64,000 nt of DNA from Amycolatopsis saalfeldensis. GTDB taxonomy: Bacteria; Actinomycetota; Actinomycetes; Mycobacteriales; Pseudonocardiaceae. Positions 8,724 through 17,453 of this stretch are shown piece by piece. The stretch is taken from contig NZ_FOEF01000004.1 in the NCBI RefSeq assembly GCF_900110575.1, positions 1 to 64,000 of the forward strand, written 5' to 3'. Position 1 is the stretch's first letter. The number at the start of each line of letters is the position of its first letter. The notes beneath the pieces were generated by a model, which saw only the letters and a list, made by a program, of their open reading frames with translations, was not told the origin of the DNA and did not search any database. The translations under genes and the position numbers were made by a program.

Positions 8724-8763
8724 TCTTTTCATCAGAGTTATCTGAATTGCTCATGATTGAGCG

Positions 8764-8799
8764 AACAAGCGCGTGACAACGAGCCTGTCCGCGCTTGTT
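8764..8799. promoter_or_regulatory. 10-bp perfect inverted repeat upstream of alcohol dehydrogenase operon
   Basis: AACAAGCGCG at 8764-8773 is the reverse complement of CGCGCTTGTT at 8790-8799, with a 16-base loop. A second small inverted repeat (GCTCA-TGAT-TGAGC, 8749-8762) sits just before it. There is no clear T-run, so an operator or attenuator for the operon starting at 8939 is as likely as a terminator for the lyase operon. Confidence 0.45.
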
Positions 8800-8886
8800 G
8801 TTGGCATCGTCAATCGCAGTAATTGACAGTGATTATGTTGCCGTGTGCCGATTTCTCCGGGTTGTGGGTACAGTCGCCGAGGTCTG

Positions 8887-8904
8887 GACCGGTGAAATCC
8901 GGTC
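8887..8904. promoter_or_regulatory. short inverted repeat just upstream of alcohol dehydrogenase start
   Basis: GACCGG-TGAAAT-CCGGTC is a perfect 6-bp inverted repeat about 35 bp before the GTG start at 8939. It could be a repressor site or a small hairpin in the leader. Nothing else is evident in this 215-bp gap apart from the repeat at 8764-8799. Confidence 0.3.
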
Positions 8905-8938
8905 GTTGATCCGGTGACTGGAAGAAGGTGACGAACCG

Positions 8939-10051
8939 GTGGTCTCCCCGGAGTTGGAATTCGAAGCCGCTGTCGTCGAGGAAAAAGGCGGGCCGTTCCG
9001 CATCCGGACGGTCGGTGTATCGGGCCCGCGGCCTGACGAGGTGGTGGTCCGCGTCGTGGCGACAGGTGTCTGCCAGACCGACGCGCACAGCCGGAACCAG
9101 GAGTACCCGGTCCCGCTGCCGGTGATCCTGGGGCACGAGGGCGCCGGGATCGTCGAGTCGGTCGGTGCCGCGGTGCGCGATGTCGTGCCCGGCGACCACG
9201 TCGGGCTGACGTTCCCCTCGTGCGGCCATTGCCGGTCCTGCCGGGCGGGCGCGCCGGCCAACTGCGAACACGGCTTCGGGCTCTCGTTCGGCGCCGCTCG
9301 TCTTGACGGCAGCAACGCCTATGCCGGAAGCGGCGTGCACGGGCATTTCTTCGGCCAGTCCTCGTTCGCGCGGTACGCGATCGCCAACGAGCGCAACACC
9401 GTGCGGCTCCCGGACGACCTGCCGCTCACCCTGGCCGGGCCGCTGGGCTGCGGAATGCAGACCGGGGCCGGCGCGGTGATCAACTCGCTGCACGTCGGTG
9501 CGGGCGAGTCGATCGCGGTGTTCGGGACCGGCGCGGTCGGCCTGGCCGCGGTGATGGCGGCGAAGGCCGTCGGTGCCACGACGATCGCCGCCGTCGACGT
9601 GAACGACGCGCGGCTGGCGCTCGCCGAGGAGCTGGGCGCGACCCACCTGATCAACGGCAAGAAGGAGAACACCGGCGAGCGCCTGCGGAAGATCCGCCCC
9701 GGGGGTTTCGGCTACGTCCTCGAGATCACCGCGCTGCCCGCCATGCTGGCCCTCGCGGTCGAGGTGCTCGCCCCGATGGGCGTCGCCGCGCTGATCGGCG
9801 GGGCGCCCGCCGGGACCAAGGCGCCGATCGACATGAACAGCCTGCTCAACGGCGGCCGGACGGTGCGCGGTATCGCGCAGGGCGACTCCCGGCCGCAGAC
9901 CTTCATCCCGGCGCTGGCCGAGCTGTACCGCTCGGGCCGGTTCCCGTTCGACCGGCTGGTGCGCGCCTACGACTTCGCCGAGATCAACCAGGCGTTCGAG
10001 GACGCCGCCCGCGGCGACGTCATCAAGCCCGTCCTCGTCATGGGCGAGTGA
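8939..10051 (+). CDS. zinc-dependent alcohol dehydrogenase (aryl-alcohol dehydrogenase type)
   Basis: 370 residues, starting with GTG after GAAGAAGG. Catalytic zinc ligands are Cys45 (GVCQTD), His66-Glu67 (GHEGAG) and Cys171 (GPLGCGMQTG). The structural zinc site is complete with Cys95, Cys98, Cys101 and Cys109. The NAD-binding motif FGTGAVGLAAV follows. The whole resembles class III and benzyl-alcohol type dehydrogenases. It is first in a five-gene operon that ends with an aldehyde dehydrogenase, so the pair probably oxidises an alcohol to an acid through the aldehyde. Confidence 0.9.
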   Translation: MVSPELEFEAAVVEEKGGPFRIRTVGVSGPRPDEVVVRVVATGVCQTDAHSRNQEYPVPLPVILGHEGAGIVESVGAAVRDVVPGDHVGLTFPSCGHCRSCRAGAPANCEHGFGLSFGAARLDGSNAYAGSGVHGHFFGQSSFARYAIANERNTVRLPDDLPLTLAGPLGCGMQTGAGAVINSLHVGAGESIAVFGTGAVGLAAVMAAKAVGATTIAAVDVNDARLALAEELGATHLINGKKENTGERLRKIRPGGFGYVLEITALPAMLALAVEVLAPMGVAALIGGAPAGTKAPIDMNSLLNGGRTVRGIAQGDSRPQTFIPALAELYRSGRFPFDRLVRAYDFAEINQAFEDAARGDVIKPVLVMGE

Positions 10052-10087
10052 CGATCCGACACTGACCCGACCACCAGGAGGAAAACG

Positions 10088-11158
10088 ATGAACAACCCCG
10101 ACCGCAAGCCGGAATGGCTGGTGGACGACCTCGGCCCGAAGGGCGCACCCTTCATCAAGCTCACCGACTTCGCGCCGCCGCCGGAGGAGTCCCACGGGAG
10201 CCTCTTCCTGCCCGACCGGCTCGAAAAGGGTTACCACGTCGAGGAAATCCGCGACGGCGTGTACTGGGTTTCGGTCGGCTGGTACGACTGCATGTTCGTG
10301 GTCACCGGCCGCGGCGTGATCGTGCTGGACGCGCCGCCGGCGATCGGCGAGCGGCTGCTGTCGGCGATCGAGGACGTCACCGACGAGCCGGTCACGCACC
10401 TGATCTACAGCCACTGGCACGCCGACCACATCGGCGCGGCCACCATCTTCGGGCCGGGCGTCAAGATCGTCGCGCACGAGCGCACACGCGACCTGCTGGC
10501 CCGGTTCCCCGACGAGTACCGGCCGTTGCCGACCGAGACCTTCGCCACCGACGCCACATTGGACGTGAACGGGGTCAAGGTCGAGCTGTCGTACAAGGGG
10601 CAGAACCACACCGAGGGCAACATCTTCACCTACCTGCCGAAGCAGAAGGTGCTGGCGGCCATCGACATCGCCAGCCCGGCGTGGGTGACCTTCCGCGACT
10701 GCGACTCCTCGGAGAACCTCGCGGCCTGGGAGCAGGCGCACCACCAGATCCTGGAGTACGACTTCGACACCGTCGTCTCCGGGCACGTGTCGCGGATCGG
10801 CAACCGCGAGGACGTGGAAGAAGGCATCGAGTACCTCGACGACCTCGTCCGGTTCTCCCGCGAGGCACTGGAAACCATCCCGATGGAGTACTTCCACGCG
10901 GGCATGGACGGGCCGTACCGGGCCGCGTTCCGCGCGGTGGAGGAGAACTACTTCGCGGCGCTGGTGAACTACGTGACCAAGAAGACGCTGGACCGCAAGA
11001 CGTCCAACGGCCTGCGCTGGGAAGAGCGGCTGAACGGCGCCGATGTGCTCACCAAGCACAACGCCTTCTCGATCCTCGAGAAGACCCGGCTGGAGCGCAC
11101 GCACAATGGCTACCTCCTGCGGGACGGCACGCCTTCCTCGGACAAGTTCTTCATCTGA
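10088..11158 (+). CDS. MBL-fold metallo-hydrolase
   Basis: 356 residues; AGGAGG precedes the ATG. The metallo-beta-lactamase signature HWHADH is at residues 109-114, preceded by IVLDAPP and followed by further ligand candidates in KGQNHTEGN and SGHVSRIG. The lactonase/quorum-quencher and alkylsulfatase branches share this core, and the C-terminal helical extension after residue 240 is of unknown role. No signal peptide is present. Within this oxidative operon a lactone- or ester-opening step is plausible, but the substrate cannot be read from the sequence. Confidence 0.85.
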   Translation: MNNPDRKPEWLVDDLGPKGAPFIKLTDFAPPPEESHGSLFLPDRLEKGYHVEEIRDGVYWVSVGWYDCMFVVTGRGVIVLDAPPAIGERLLSAIEDVTDEPVTHLIYSHWHADHIGAATIFGPGVKIVAHERTRDLLARFPDEYRPLPTETFATDATLDVNGVKVELSYKGQNHTEGNIFTYLPKQKVLAAIDIASPAWVTFRDCDSSENLAAWEQAHHQILEYDFDTVVSGHVSRIGNREDVEEGIEYLDDLVRFSREALETIPMEYFHAGMDGPYRAAFRAVEENYFAALVNYVTKKTLDRKTSNGLRWEERLNGADVLTKHNAFSILEKTRLERTHNGYLLRDGTPSSDKFFI

Positions 11159-11176
11159 TCGCGAGGAGACGCGCTC

Positions 11177-11788
11177 ATGACATCGGATCAGGAAGAGATC
11201 CGCACGCTCGTCGACAACTGGATCCTGTGGCGCGACGCGGGTGACTGGGAACGGTTCCGCACCGTCTGGCATCCGGCGGGCCGGGTGATGGCGACCTGGT
11301 TCCAGGGCACCGGCGACGAGTTCATCGAGGTTTCCCGGCAGGGCTGGGAAAAGGGGGTGAGCATCCTGCACTCCCACGGCGGCTCGACCATCGACGTGGC
11401 CGGCGACCGGGCCACCGCGCAGACCAAGATGACCATCGCGCAACGGGCCGAAGTGGACGGTGTGGTCAGCGACGTCGTGTGCACCGGCCGGTTCTTCGAC
11501 TTCCTGGTGAAGCGGGACGGCCGGTGGAGCCTGGTGCTGCGCCAGCCGATCTACGAGCGGGACCGGATCGACCCGGTCGAGCCCGGCGCCGTCGTCCGGC
11601 TCGACTCCGGACTGCTGGCCGAGTTCCCTTCGGCCTACCGGCACCTGGCCTATCTCCAGACCCGGATCGGCTACCGGGTGAAGAAGGACATGCCCGGCAC
11701 CACCGGTCCGCGTACCGAGGCGCTGTACGCACTCGGCCGGGACTGGTTGTCCGGCAAGGCGAGTGAAGGGCTGAAGGAATGGTCCTGA
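11177..11788 (+). CDS. SnoaL-like/NTF2-fold protein
   Basis: 203 residues. The cone-shaped NTF2-like fold is suggested by EIRTLVDNWILWRDAGDWER near the N-terminus, a Trp-His pair in FRTVWHPAGRVM and later VCTGRFFDFLVKRDGRWSL. Family members include polyketide cyclases, dehydratases and dioxygenase small subunits. It is longer than the typical ~130-residue domain and carries a C-terminal helical extension. The stop overlaps a possible GTG/ATG region of the next gene. It probably catalyses or assists an isomerisation or dehydration in the same pathway as its operon partners. Confidence 0.75.
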   Translation: MTSDQEEIRTLVDNWILWRDAGDWERFRTVWHPAGRVMATWFQGTGDEFIEVSRQGWEKGVSILHSHGGSTIDVAGDRATAQTKMTIAQRAEVDGVVSDVVCTGRFFDFLVKRDGRWSLVLRQPIYERDRIDPVEPGAVVRLDSGLLAEFPSAYRHLAYLQTRIGYRVKKDMPGTTGPRTEALYALGRDWLSGKASEGLKEWS

Positions 11789-11808
11789 ACTGGGAGGGCG
11801 GCCCGCTG

Positions 11809-12777
11809 ATGCGGGCGGCCCGGATAGTGAAGCACGGGGCGCCGGACGACCTCGTGGTCGAGGAGGTACCGCGTCCGGCACCGGGCGCCGGCGAAGTCCT
11901 GGTGCAGGTGCGGGCGGCGGCGGTGAACCCGGTCGACGTCGCGAACCTGGCCGGGAAGGTGCGGGTGGCGAACGGCCCGGCGGTCGAGCCGCCGCGGACC
12001 GCGGGCCGCGACTACGCCGGGATCGTCGTGGCCGGCCCGGAGTCGTTGCTCGGCCTGGAGGTCTGGGGCAGCAGCGGCGGGCTGGGCGTCAGCCGGCCGG
12101 GGACTCAGGCCGAGTACGTCGTCGTGCCCGCGGCCACTGTGCGGCGCAAGCCGGAGAACCTGTCGTTCGCCGAGGCGGCGGCGGTCGGAGTGAGCCACTC
12201 GGCCGCGTTCCTGAGTCTGGCCCGGCGGGCGGACGTCCAGGCCGGGGAGACCGTGCTGATCACCGGGGCTTCGGGGGCGGTGGGCCGCGCGGCGGCCGAC
12301 ATCGCGCACTGGCGTGGGGCCCGAGTGATCGGCGCCGACCTCCGGCTGGCCGAAGACCTCGCGGTCGACCTGGCGATCGACAGCTCCAAGGTCGACCTCG
12401 TGACCGCCGTGCGGGTCGCGACCGACGGCGCGGGAGTGGACGTCGCGCTGGACACCGTCGGCGGAGCGCTCTTCGGCTCAGTGCTCGACACGCTCCGCCA
12501 CGGCGGCCGGTCGGCGGTGATCGCGAGCCTGGGCGATCCGGTGGCGGAGCTGAACGTGCTGGAGCTCTACCGCAACGAGCGCACCGTCTTCGGCGTCAAC
12601 ACCCTCGAACTCACGCTGGCCGGGGCCGCCGAAGTCCTCGACGTCCTGCGGCGGGGGTTCGAATCGGGCGCCCTGCGCGCGCCTCGCGTCACCACCTACC
12701 CGCTCGACGAAGCCGGGGCGGCGTACCAAGCCGTGCTGGCGGGCGCCGCGGGTTCCAAGGTCGTACTCCTGCCCTAG
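11809..12777 (+). CDS. MDR-family quinone oxidoreductase-like protein
   Basis: 322 residues from ATG 11809 (MRAARIVKHGAPDD), preceded by GGGAGGG; an in-frame ATG at 11779 would overlap the previous gene and add an atypical leader. The medium-chain reductase layout is clear: VNPVDVANLAGK, a GRDYAGIVV segment, then the Rossmann motif ITGASGAVGRAAADIA. There are no zinc-ligand cysteines, so this is the zinc-free NADPH:quinone or enoyl reductase branch. It probably reduces an enone intermediate of the pathway encoded by this operon. Confidence 0.85.
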   Translation: MRAARIVKHGAPDDLVVEEVPRPAPGAGEVLVQVRAAAVNPVDVANLAGKVRVANGPAVEPPRTAGRDYAGIVVAGPESLLGLEVWGSSGGLGVSRPGTQAEYVVVPAATVRRKPENLSFAEAAAVGVSHSAAFLSLARRADVQAGETVLITGASGAVGRAAADIAHWRGARVIGADLRLAEDLAVDLAIDSSKVDLVTAVRVATDGAGVDVALDTVGGALFGSVLDTLRHGGRSAVIASLGDPVAELNVLELYRNERTVFGVNTLELTLAGAAEVLDVLRRGFESGALRAPRVTTYPLDEAGAAYQAVLAGAAGSKVVLLP

Positions 12778-12789
12778 GAACGGAGGAAC

Positions 12790-14265
12790 ATGAAGTTGTC
12801 TGCTACCAACGGCGGCGGGACGGTCGCCCTGAATTGGATCGACGGGCGCTGGGCGGATTCGCCGGACCACGACGAGAGCGTCGATCCCGCGACAGGTGAG
12901 CCGATCGGCACGTTCGCGCGGGCGACCCGGGCGGACGTGGAACGGGCCATCGCCGCGGCGAAACACGCGTTCCGGGCCACCGCCTGGCGGACCGACCGCC
13001 GGTTGCGCGCCAAGGTCCTGAACGCCATGGCCGACCGGATCGAAGAACGCCGCGACGAGCTGATCTCCCTGCTGTCACTGGACAACGGGAAGGTCAAGGC
13101 GGAGGCCGCGCTCGAAATCGACCTGGTGCCGGGCAAGCTGCGGTTCAACGCGGCCTTGGCGCTCAGCGACTTCGGCCGGGCCGCCGAAGTGCGGCCGGGT
13201 AACCTTTCCGTGGTGCTGCGCGAGCCGCTCGGCGTCGCGGGGGTGATCACGCCGTGGAACTCGCCGGTGGTCCTCACCGTCCGGTCGCTGGCGCCGGCGC
13301 TGGCCGCCGGCTGCACCGCGGTGGTGAAGCTCCCCGAGCAGACCGCGCAGGTCAACCGGCTGTTCATCGAGGTGCTCACCCAGACCGAGGGGCTGCCGCC
13401 GGGCGTGCTCAACATGTTCACGAGTGACCGCGACGCGGCCTCGGCGTTGATCGACTCGCCCGACGTGCCGGCGATCAGCTTCACCGGCAGCACGGCCACC
13501 GGCAAGGCCATCTCCGCGACGGGTGCGGCGCACCTGAAGCGGTTCGGGCTCGAACTCGGCGGGAAGACGCCGATGATCGTGTTCGAGTCGGCGGACCTGG
13601 CCGGCGCGCTGCCCGTGCTGGAGAAGGCACTGACCACGTTCGCGGGCCAGTTCTGCATGGCCGGCACGCGGTTGCTGGTGCACCGCTCCGTCGCCGGCGA
13701 GGTCCGGGCCGGGCTGGAAAAGCGGCTCTCGGCCGTGCGTCCGGGCCCGGCGTCGGACGAGGCCAGCGACATGGGCCCGATGATCGACAAGCCGAACGTG
13801 GCCCGGGTCGACGCGATGGTCGAGGCCGCGATCGCGGCCGGCGCCCGCGCGGTGGTGCGCGGTGGCCCGATCACCGAAGGCGCGCTCGCCGCGGGCGCGT
13901 TCTACCGGCCCACGCTGCTGGAGGTGGACGACCCCGCGGCGGCCATCGTCCAGGAGGAGGTGTTCGGGCCGGTGCTGACGATGCAGGCCTTCGACACCGA
14001 GGCCGAGGCCGTCGCGCTCGCCAACAACAGCAAGTACGGCCTCGCGGCGAGCATCTGGACCCGGGACGTGGACCAGCCGCTGCGCGTGGCCAAGGAACTC
14101 GAAGCCGGCACGGTGTGGGTCAACCACTGGGGCGTCACCTTCGACGAGTTCGAGGAAGGCGGCTACAAGGAAAGTGGCCAGGGCCGGTTGAACGGGCTGG
14201 CGTCGCTGGAGGATTTCACCGAGTACAAGCACATCGCGCTGCGGCCGGGTTCGGTCGGGCAGTAA
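12790..14265 (+). CDS. aldehyde dehydrogenase
   Basis: 491 residues, full length for the NAD(P)-dependent ALDH superfamily; GGAGG precedes the start. Glu255 in LELGGKTP and the nucleophile Cys289 in GQFCMAG are present, with the cofactor motif FTGSTATGKAI and the PWNSPV segment. It closes the operon begun by the alcohol dehydrogenase and would make the carboxylic acid. It is distinct from the second ALDH at 19.5 kb (different motif spacing and active-site flank). Confidence 0.92.
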   Translation: MKLSATNGGGTVALNWIDGRWADSPDHDESVDPATGEPIGTFARATRADVERAIAAAKHAFRATAWRTDRRLRAKVLNAMADRIEERRDELISLLSLDNGKVKAEAALEIDLVPGKLRFNAALALSDFGRAAEVRPGNLSVVLREPLGVAGVITPWNSPVVLTVRSLAPALAAGCTAVVKLPEQTAQVNRLFIEVLTQTEGLPPGVLNMFTSDRDAASALIDSPDVPAISFTGSTATGKAISATGAAHLKRFGLELGGKTPMIVFESADLAGALPVLEKALTTFAGQFCMAGTRLLVHRSVAGEVRAGLEKRLSAVRPGPASDEASDMGPMIDKPNVARVDAMVEAAIAAGARAVVRGGPITEGALAAGAFYRPTLLEVDDPAAAIVQEEVFGPVLTMQAFDTEAEAVALANNSKYGLAASIWTRDVDQPLRVAKELEAGTVWVNHWGVTFDEFEEGGYKESGQGRLNGLASLEDFTEYKHIALRPGSVGQ

Positions 14266-14273
14266 CGGCGGTG

Positions 14274-14307
14274 GGTCCGGGCCGGCGGTCACCGCCCGGC
14301 CCGGACC
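14274..14307. terminator. bidirectional hairpin between convergent genes
   Basis: GGTCCGGGCCGG (14274-14285) pairs perfectly with CCGGCCCGGACC (14296-14307) around a 10-base loop. It lies between the stop of the aldehyde dehydrogenase and the end of the convergent LysR gene, whose last codons fall inside the stem. No T-run is seen, as is common in actinomycete terminators. Confidence 0.65.
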
Positions 14308-15200
14308 ACGGCGTTCTCGACCGGGTGCATGGCGCCGACCAGGTCGACGAAGGCCTGGGTCGCCGCCTTCGGGCGCCGGTCCGCGGGCAGGGCCAGCGCG
14401 ACTTCGAAGATCGGCGCCGGCTCGATGTCGACGACCGCGAGCCGGCCGCGGTTCGGCAGCAGGGAAAGGGGCAGCGCGGCCAGGCCCAGACCGGCCCGGA
14501 CCAGTTCGGCGAGGGTGGCCAGGTCCGAGACCTCGATGCAGATCCCGCGCTCGAGGCCGGCTTCGGCGAACGTGGTGTCCACAGCGGACCGGGTGCCGAA
14601 TCCGGCCGGGAAATCGACGAAATCCTCGTTGGCCAGGTCTTGGACCGACACGGTGCGGCGGGCGGCGAGGGGGTGCTCGGGCGGCGTGATCAGCCGGATC
14701 GGCTCGGCGGCCAGCGGGGCGAGGTGGAGCCCGGCGTGCGGGCCGCCGGGCAGCGAAGCGACGGCGACGTCGAGATCGCCGGCGCGCAGCGCGTCCGCCA
14801 GCGCGACGGATCCCCCCTCGGCCGGGCGCGGGAGGATCTTCACCAGCGGCCGTTCCCGGTGATAGCTGTGCAGGATCCGGGCCATGTCGACCAGTGGTGA
14901 CGCCTGCATCAAGCCGATCCGCACGGTGCCGCGAAGACCGTGGCCGACCTCGCCGACCACGGCCCTGGCCGCGTCGGCGGCGGCGAGGACCCGGAGCGCC
15001 TCGGGCAGCAGGGCACGGCCGGCATCGCTGAGCGTCACTTCGCGCCGGGTGCGGTCGAACAGGCGCGCGCCGAGATCCCGTTCCAGCGCGCGGATCGCGA
15101 TCGACAGCGCCGACTGGCTCAGGTGCAGCCGCTGGGCGGCCTTGGTGAAGCTGCTGTCCTTGGCCACGGCGACGAAGTAGCCGAGCTGGCGAAGTTCCAT
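14289..15200 (-). CDS. LysR-family transcriptional regulator
   Basis: 303 residues from ATG 15200 (MELRQLGYFVAVAKDSSF). The HTH AAQRLHLSQSALSIAIRALE and FDRTRREVTLSDAGR are typical, followed by the two-lobed effector domain. It is the last gene of a four-gene minus-strand operon (transketolase C half, M24 hydrolase, 3-hydroxyisobutyrate-type dehydrogenase, LysR), 22 bp after the dehydrogenase. Being co-transcribed rather than divergent, it may control a promoter elsewhere, for example that at 8.9 kb or its own operon. Confidence 0.88.
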   Translation of the reverse strand: MELRQLGYFVAVAKDSSFTKAAQRLHLSQSALSIAIRALERDLGARLFDRTRREVTLSDAGRALLPEALRVLAAADAARAVVGEVGHGLRGTVRIGLMQASPLVDMARILHSYHRERPLVKILPRPAEGGSVALADALRAGDLDVAVASLPGGPHAGLHLAPLAAEPIRLITPPEHPLAARRTVSVQDLANEDFVDFPAGFGTRSAVDTTFAEAGLERGICIEVSDLATLAELVRAGLGLAALPLSLLPNRGRLAVVDIEPAPIFEVALALPADRRPKAATQAFVDLVGAMHPVENAVVRAGR

Positions 15201-15222
15201 GGTTTGTTCTCCGGCGGGCGGT

Positions 15223-16107
15223 CTACGGCTGGGGGAGCAGGTCGATCCCGTTGCGCCCGGCCAGGTACGCGACCAGCGCGGCGATGTCCTGCTCGCCCCA
15301 CCCCGCGGCGAGCAGGTCGTGCAGCGTCGCCCGGGTGTGGTCGACCAGGGGAGTGTCGGCGCGGCCCGCGGCGAGGGCATGGCCCAGGTCGAGATCCTTG
15401 GCCATCAGCGCCGTGGTGAACGCCGCCGAGAAGTCGAGCGACTTCATCTGCTCGGCCTTGTACCGGATGAACGGGCTGCCGATCGCGCCCGCCCCGACGA
15501 ACTCCAGCAGGTCGGCCCGGGCGACCCCGATGGCCTCGCCGAGCACGCTCACCTCGGCGACCGCGTGCGCGATCACCGCGACGATCAGGTTGTGCAGGAT
15601 CTTCACCTGCCGGCTGGTCGCGCCCTCGCCGGCGTAGATCACCTTGCGGGCCAACGACTCCAGCACGGCCTCGGCCCGTTCGTACGCCGCCGGGGCGCCG
15701 CTGCACACGATCGCGAGGCCGCCGTCCGGGATGACCGACGGGCCGCCGGCGACCGGTGCGGCCAGCACGTCGCCGCCGGCCGTCCGGGCCGCCGAGGCCA
15801 CCTCCTCGGTGACCTCGGCGCCGACGGTGGAGCAGTCGACCAGCAGCACCCCGGTGCTCGGCGTGTCGAACAGGCCGCCCGGGCCGAGCGTGATCGCGCG
15901 CAGGTCGTCGTCAGTGCCGACCATGCTGAGCACGACGTCGCAGCCGCGCAGGTCCGCGATGGCGGGCGCGAAGCGGGCGCCGGCCTCGACCAGCGAGGTG
16001 GCCTTGGCCGGGGTCCGGTTGTGCACGGTCAGGTCCCAGCCGGACCCGAGCAGCCGCTCGGCCATGGGACGGCCCATGTTCCCGAGGCCGATGAAGCCGA
16101 TCCGCAT
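15223..16107 (-). CDS. 3-hydroxyisobutyrate dehydrogenase-like NAD(P)-dependent oxidoreductase
   Basis: 294 residues. MRIGFIGLGNMGRPMAERLL is the Rossmann start, DCSTVGAEVTEEV and DVLAAPVAGGPSVI are the substrate-binding motifs, and Lys169 in RQVKILHN is the catalytic lysine of beta-hydroxyacid dehydrogenases. The PVAGG rather than PVSGG motif is a minor variant. The gene sits 9 bp after the M24 hydrolase stop. It probably oxidises a beta-hydroxyacid, or reduces the corresponding semialdehyde, in the pathway shared with the divergent operon. Confidence 0.9.
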   Translation of the reverse strand: MRIGFIGLGNMGRPMAERLLGSGWDLTVHNRTPAKATSLVEAGARFAPAIADLRGCDVVLSMVGTDDDLRAITLGPGGLFDTPSTGVLLVDCSTVGAEVTEEVASAARTAGGDVLAAPVAGGPSVIPDGGLAIVCSGAPAAYERAEAVLESLARKVIYAGEGATSRQVKILHNLIVAVIAHAVAEVSVLGEAIGVARADLLEFVGAGAIGSPFIRYKAEQMKSLDFSAAFTTALMAKDLDLGHALAAGRADTPLVDHTRATLHDLLAAGWGEQDIAALVAYLAGRNGIDLLPQP

Positions 16108-16116
16108 GACGGACTC

Positions 16117-17442
16117 CTAACGGGCAGTGGCGGGGAGGTCGATGCCGTTCCAGTAGCGCACTCCGGTGACGAGCAGCTCGTCGGCCGGGAAGCGCGTGAT
16201 CACGCGGGCGCCGTCCTTTTCGACCACGACCTCCTCCTCGATCCGCGCCGCCGAACTGCCGTCCGGGGTGGGCCAGTAGGTCTCCAGCGCGAAGACCATG
16301 CCCTCCTTGACCTCGATCGGGTGCTCGAACGAGTGGTACCGGCTCATCAGCGGCTTCTCCCACACCGACAGGCCGACACCGTGGGCGTACTGCAGGCCGA
16401 AAGCCTCCTCCTCGGAGGAGAAACCGATGTCCTGCGCCGAGGGGAACGACGCCACGACGTCCGCGCTCGACGCACCCGGCCGCACCTGGGCGATGGCGCC
16501 GTCGATCGCTTCCCGCGCCCGCCGGTAGGCGTCGCGCTGGGCCGAGGTCGCGCTGCCGACGTTCAGCGTCCGGTAGTAGCAGGTGCGGTAGCCCTGGAAC
16601 GAGTGGACGATGTCGAAGTACGCGGTGTCGCCCGGCCGGATCATCCGGTCGCTGAACACGTGCGGGTGCGGGCTGCAGCGTCCGCCCGAGATCGCGTTGA
16701 CGGCCTCGACCTCGTCGCTGCCGAGGTCGTACAGCGTCTTGTTGACCAGCGCGACGGTCTCGTTCTCCTTCACCCCGACCTGAAGGAACTGGTACAGCTT
16801 TTCGTACGCGGCGTCGACGAGGCCGGCGGCCTGGTCGAGCAGGGCGATCTCGTCGGCGGTCTTGATCTGCCGGGCCCGCATCATCAGGCCCTGCGCGTCG
16901 ACCACGTGCAGCCCTTCGGCTTCCAGGGCCCGCAGCTGCGGGATCTCGACCACGTCGATGCCCAGCGGCTCACCGGCGAGGCCGTGCTCGCGCAGGACGT
17001 CGGCGATCTTGCGCGCGTTGCCCGCCTCGACGCCTACTTCGGTGTCGATCGCCCCGCGCCAGGTCGACAGGCCGGCCCGCCAGCTCTCCTCGGGCAGCCA
17101 GGTGAGGTACTGCTGGTGCAGGCGCGCGGCGGAGCCGATGTCCCACAGGATGGGCGCGTGCCCGCGCACCAGCAGGCAGGCGCGGAAGAGCTTGTCCCGG
17201 GCCCAGTTGCCGATGTGCGTGCCGGTGACGTAGCGGATGTTGTTCATGTCGTACAACAGGATCGCGCCGAGATCGCCGGTTTCCAGTTCGGCCATCGCGC
17301 GGGCGAGCCGCTGCTCGCGCAGCCGGGCGAAGTTGACCCGGTTCTCCCAATCGGTGGACATGAAGGTGCCGGGTGAGGCGACCGGGGTGGTGTCCCGGGC
17401 GGCCTCGCTCGGCTGCCAGGGCTGGGCCTTGACGGTGGACAT
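16117..17442 (-). CDS. M24-fold hydrolase (creatinase/aminopeptidase P-like) with altered metal site
   Basis: 441 residues from ATG 17442, preceded by AAGGGAG. An N-terminal creatinase-like domain (RYVTGTHIGNWARDK, WDIGSAARLHQQYL) is followed by the pita-bread catalytic domain (GDTAYFDIVHSFQGYRTCYY, YAHGVGLSVWEKPL, ALETYWPTPDG, ARIEEEVVV). In peptidases of this fold the first metal Asp is followed 11 residues later by a second Asp. Here Asp277 is kept but the second position is Cys288. The His and both later Glu residues are present. This points to a non-peptidase C-N or C-S cleaving subgroup rather than an Xaa-Pro peptidase; the true reaction is unknown. Confidence 0.8.
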   Translation of the reverse strand: MSTVKAQPWQPSEAARDTTPVASPGTFMSTDWENRVNFARLREQRLARAMAELETGDLGAILLYDMNNIRYVTGTHIGNWARDKLFRACLLVRGHAPILWDIGSAARLHQQYLTWLPEESWRAGLSTWRGAIDTEVGVEAGNARKIADVLREHGLAGEPLGIDVVEIPQLRALEAEGLHVVDAQGLMMRARQIKTADEIALLDQAAGLVDAAYEKLYQFLQVGVKENETVALVNKTLYDLGSDEVEAVNAISGGRCSPHPHVFSDRMIRPGDTAYFDIVHSFQGYRTCYYRTLNVGSATSAQRDAYRRAREAIDGAIAQVRPGASSADVVASFPSAQDIGFSSEEEAFGLQYAHGVGLSVWEKPLMSRYHSFEHPIEVKEGMVFALETYWPTPDGSSAARIEEEVVVEKDGARVITRFPADELLVTGVRYWNGIDLPATAR

Positions 17443-17453
17443 GGAACTCCCTT

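Noticed and set aside
8720..8735. Rho-independent terminator after the lyase gene
   Set aside because: CTGAT-N6-ATCAG is only a 5-bp stem that includes the stop codon; too weak to call.
8810..11881. Very long minus-strand open frame
   Set aside because: It is antisense to the alcohol dehydrogenase, MBL and SnoaL genes, which have clear motifs; the frame stays open because of GC-rich third positions.
15199..17376. 725-codon plus-strand open frame
   Set aside because: It is antisense to the dehydrogenase and M24 genes, which carry catalytic motifs.
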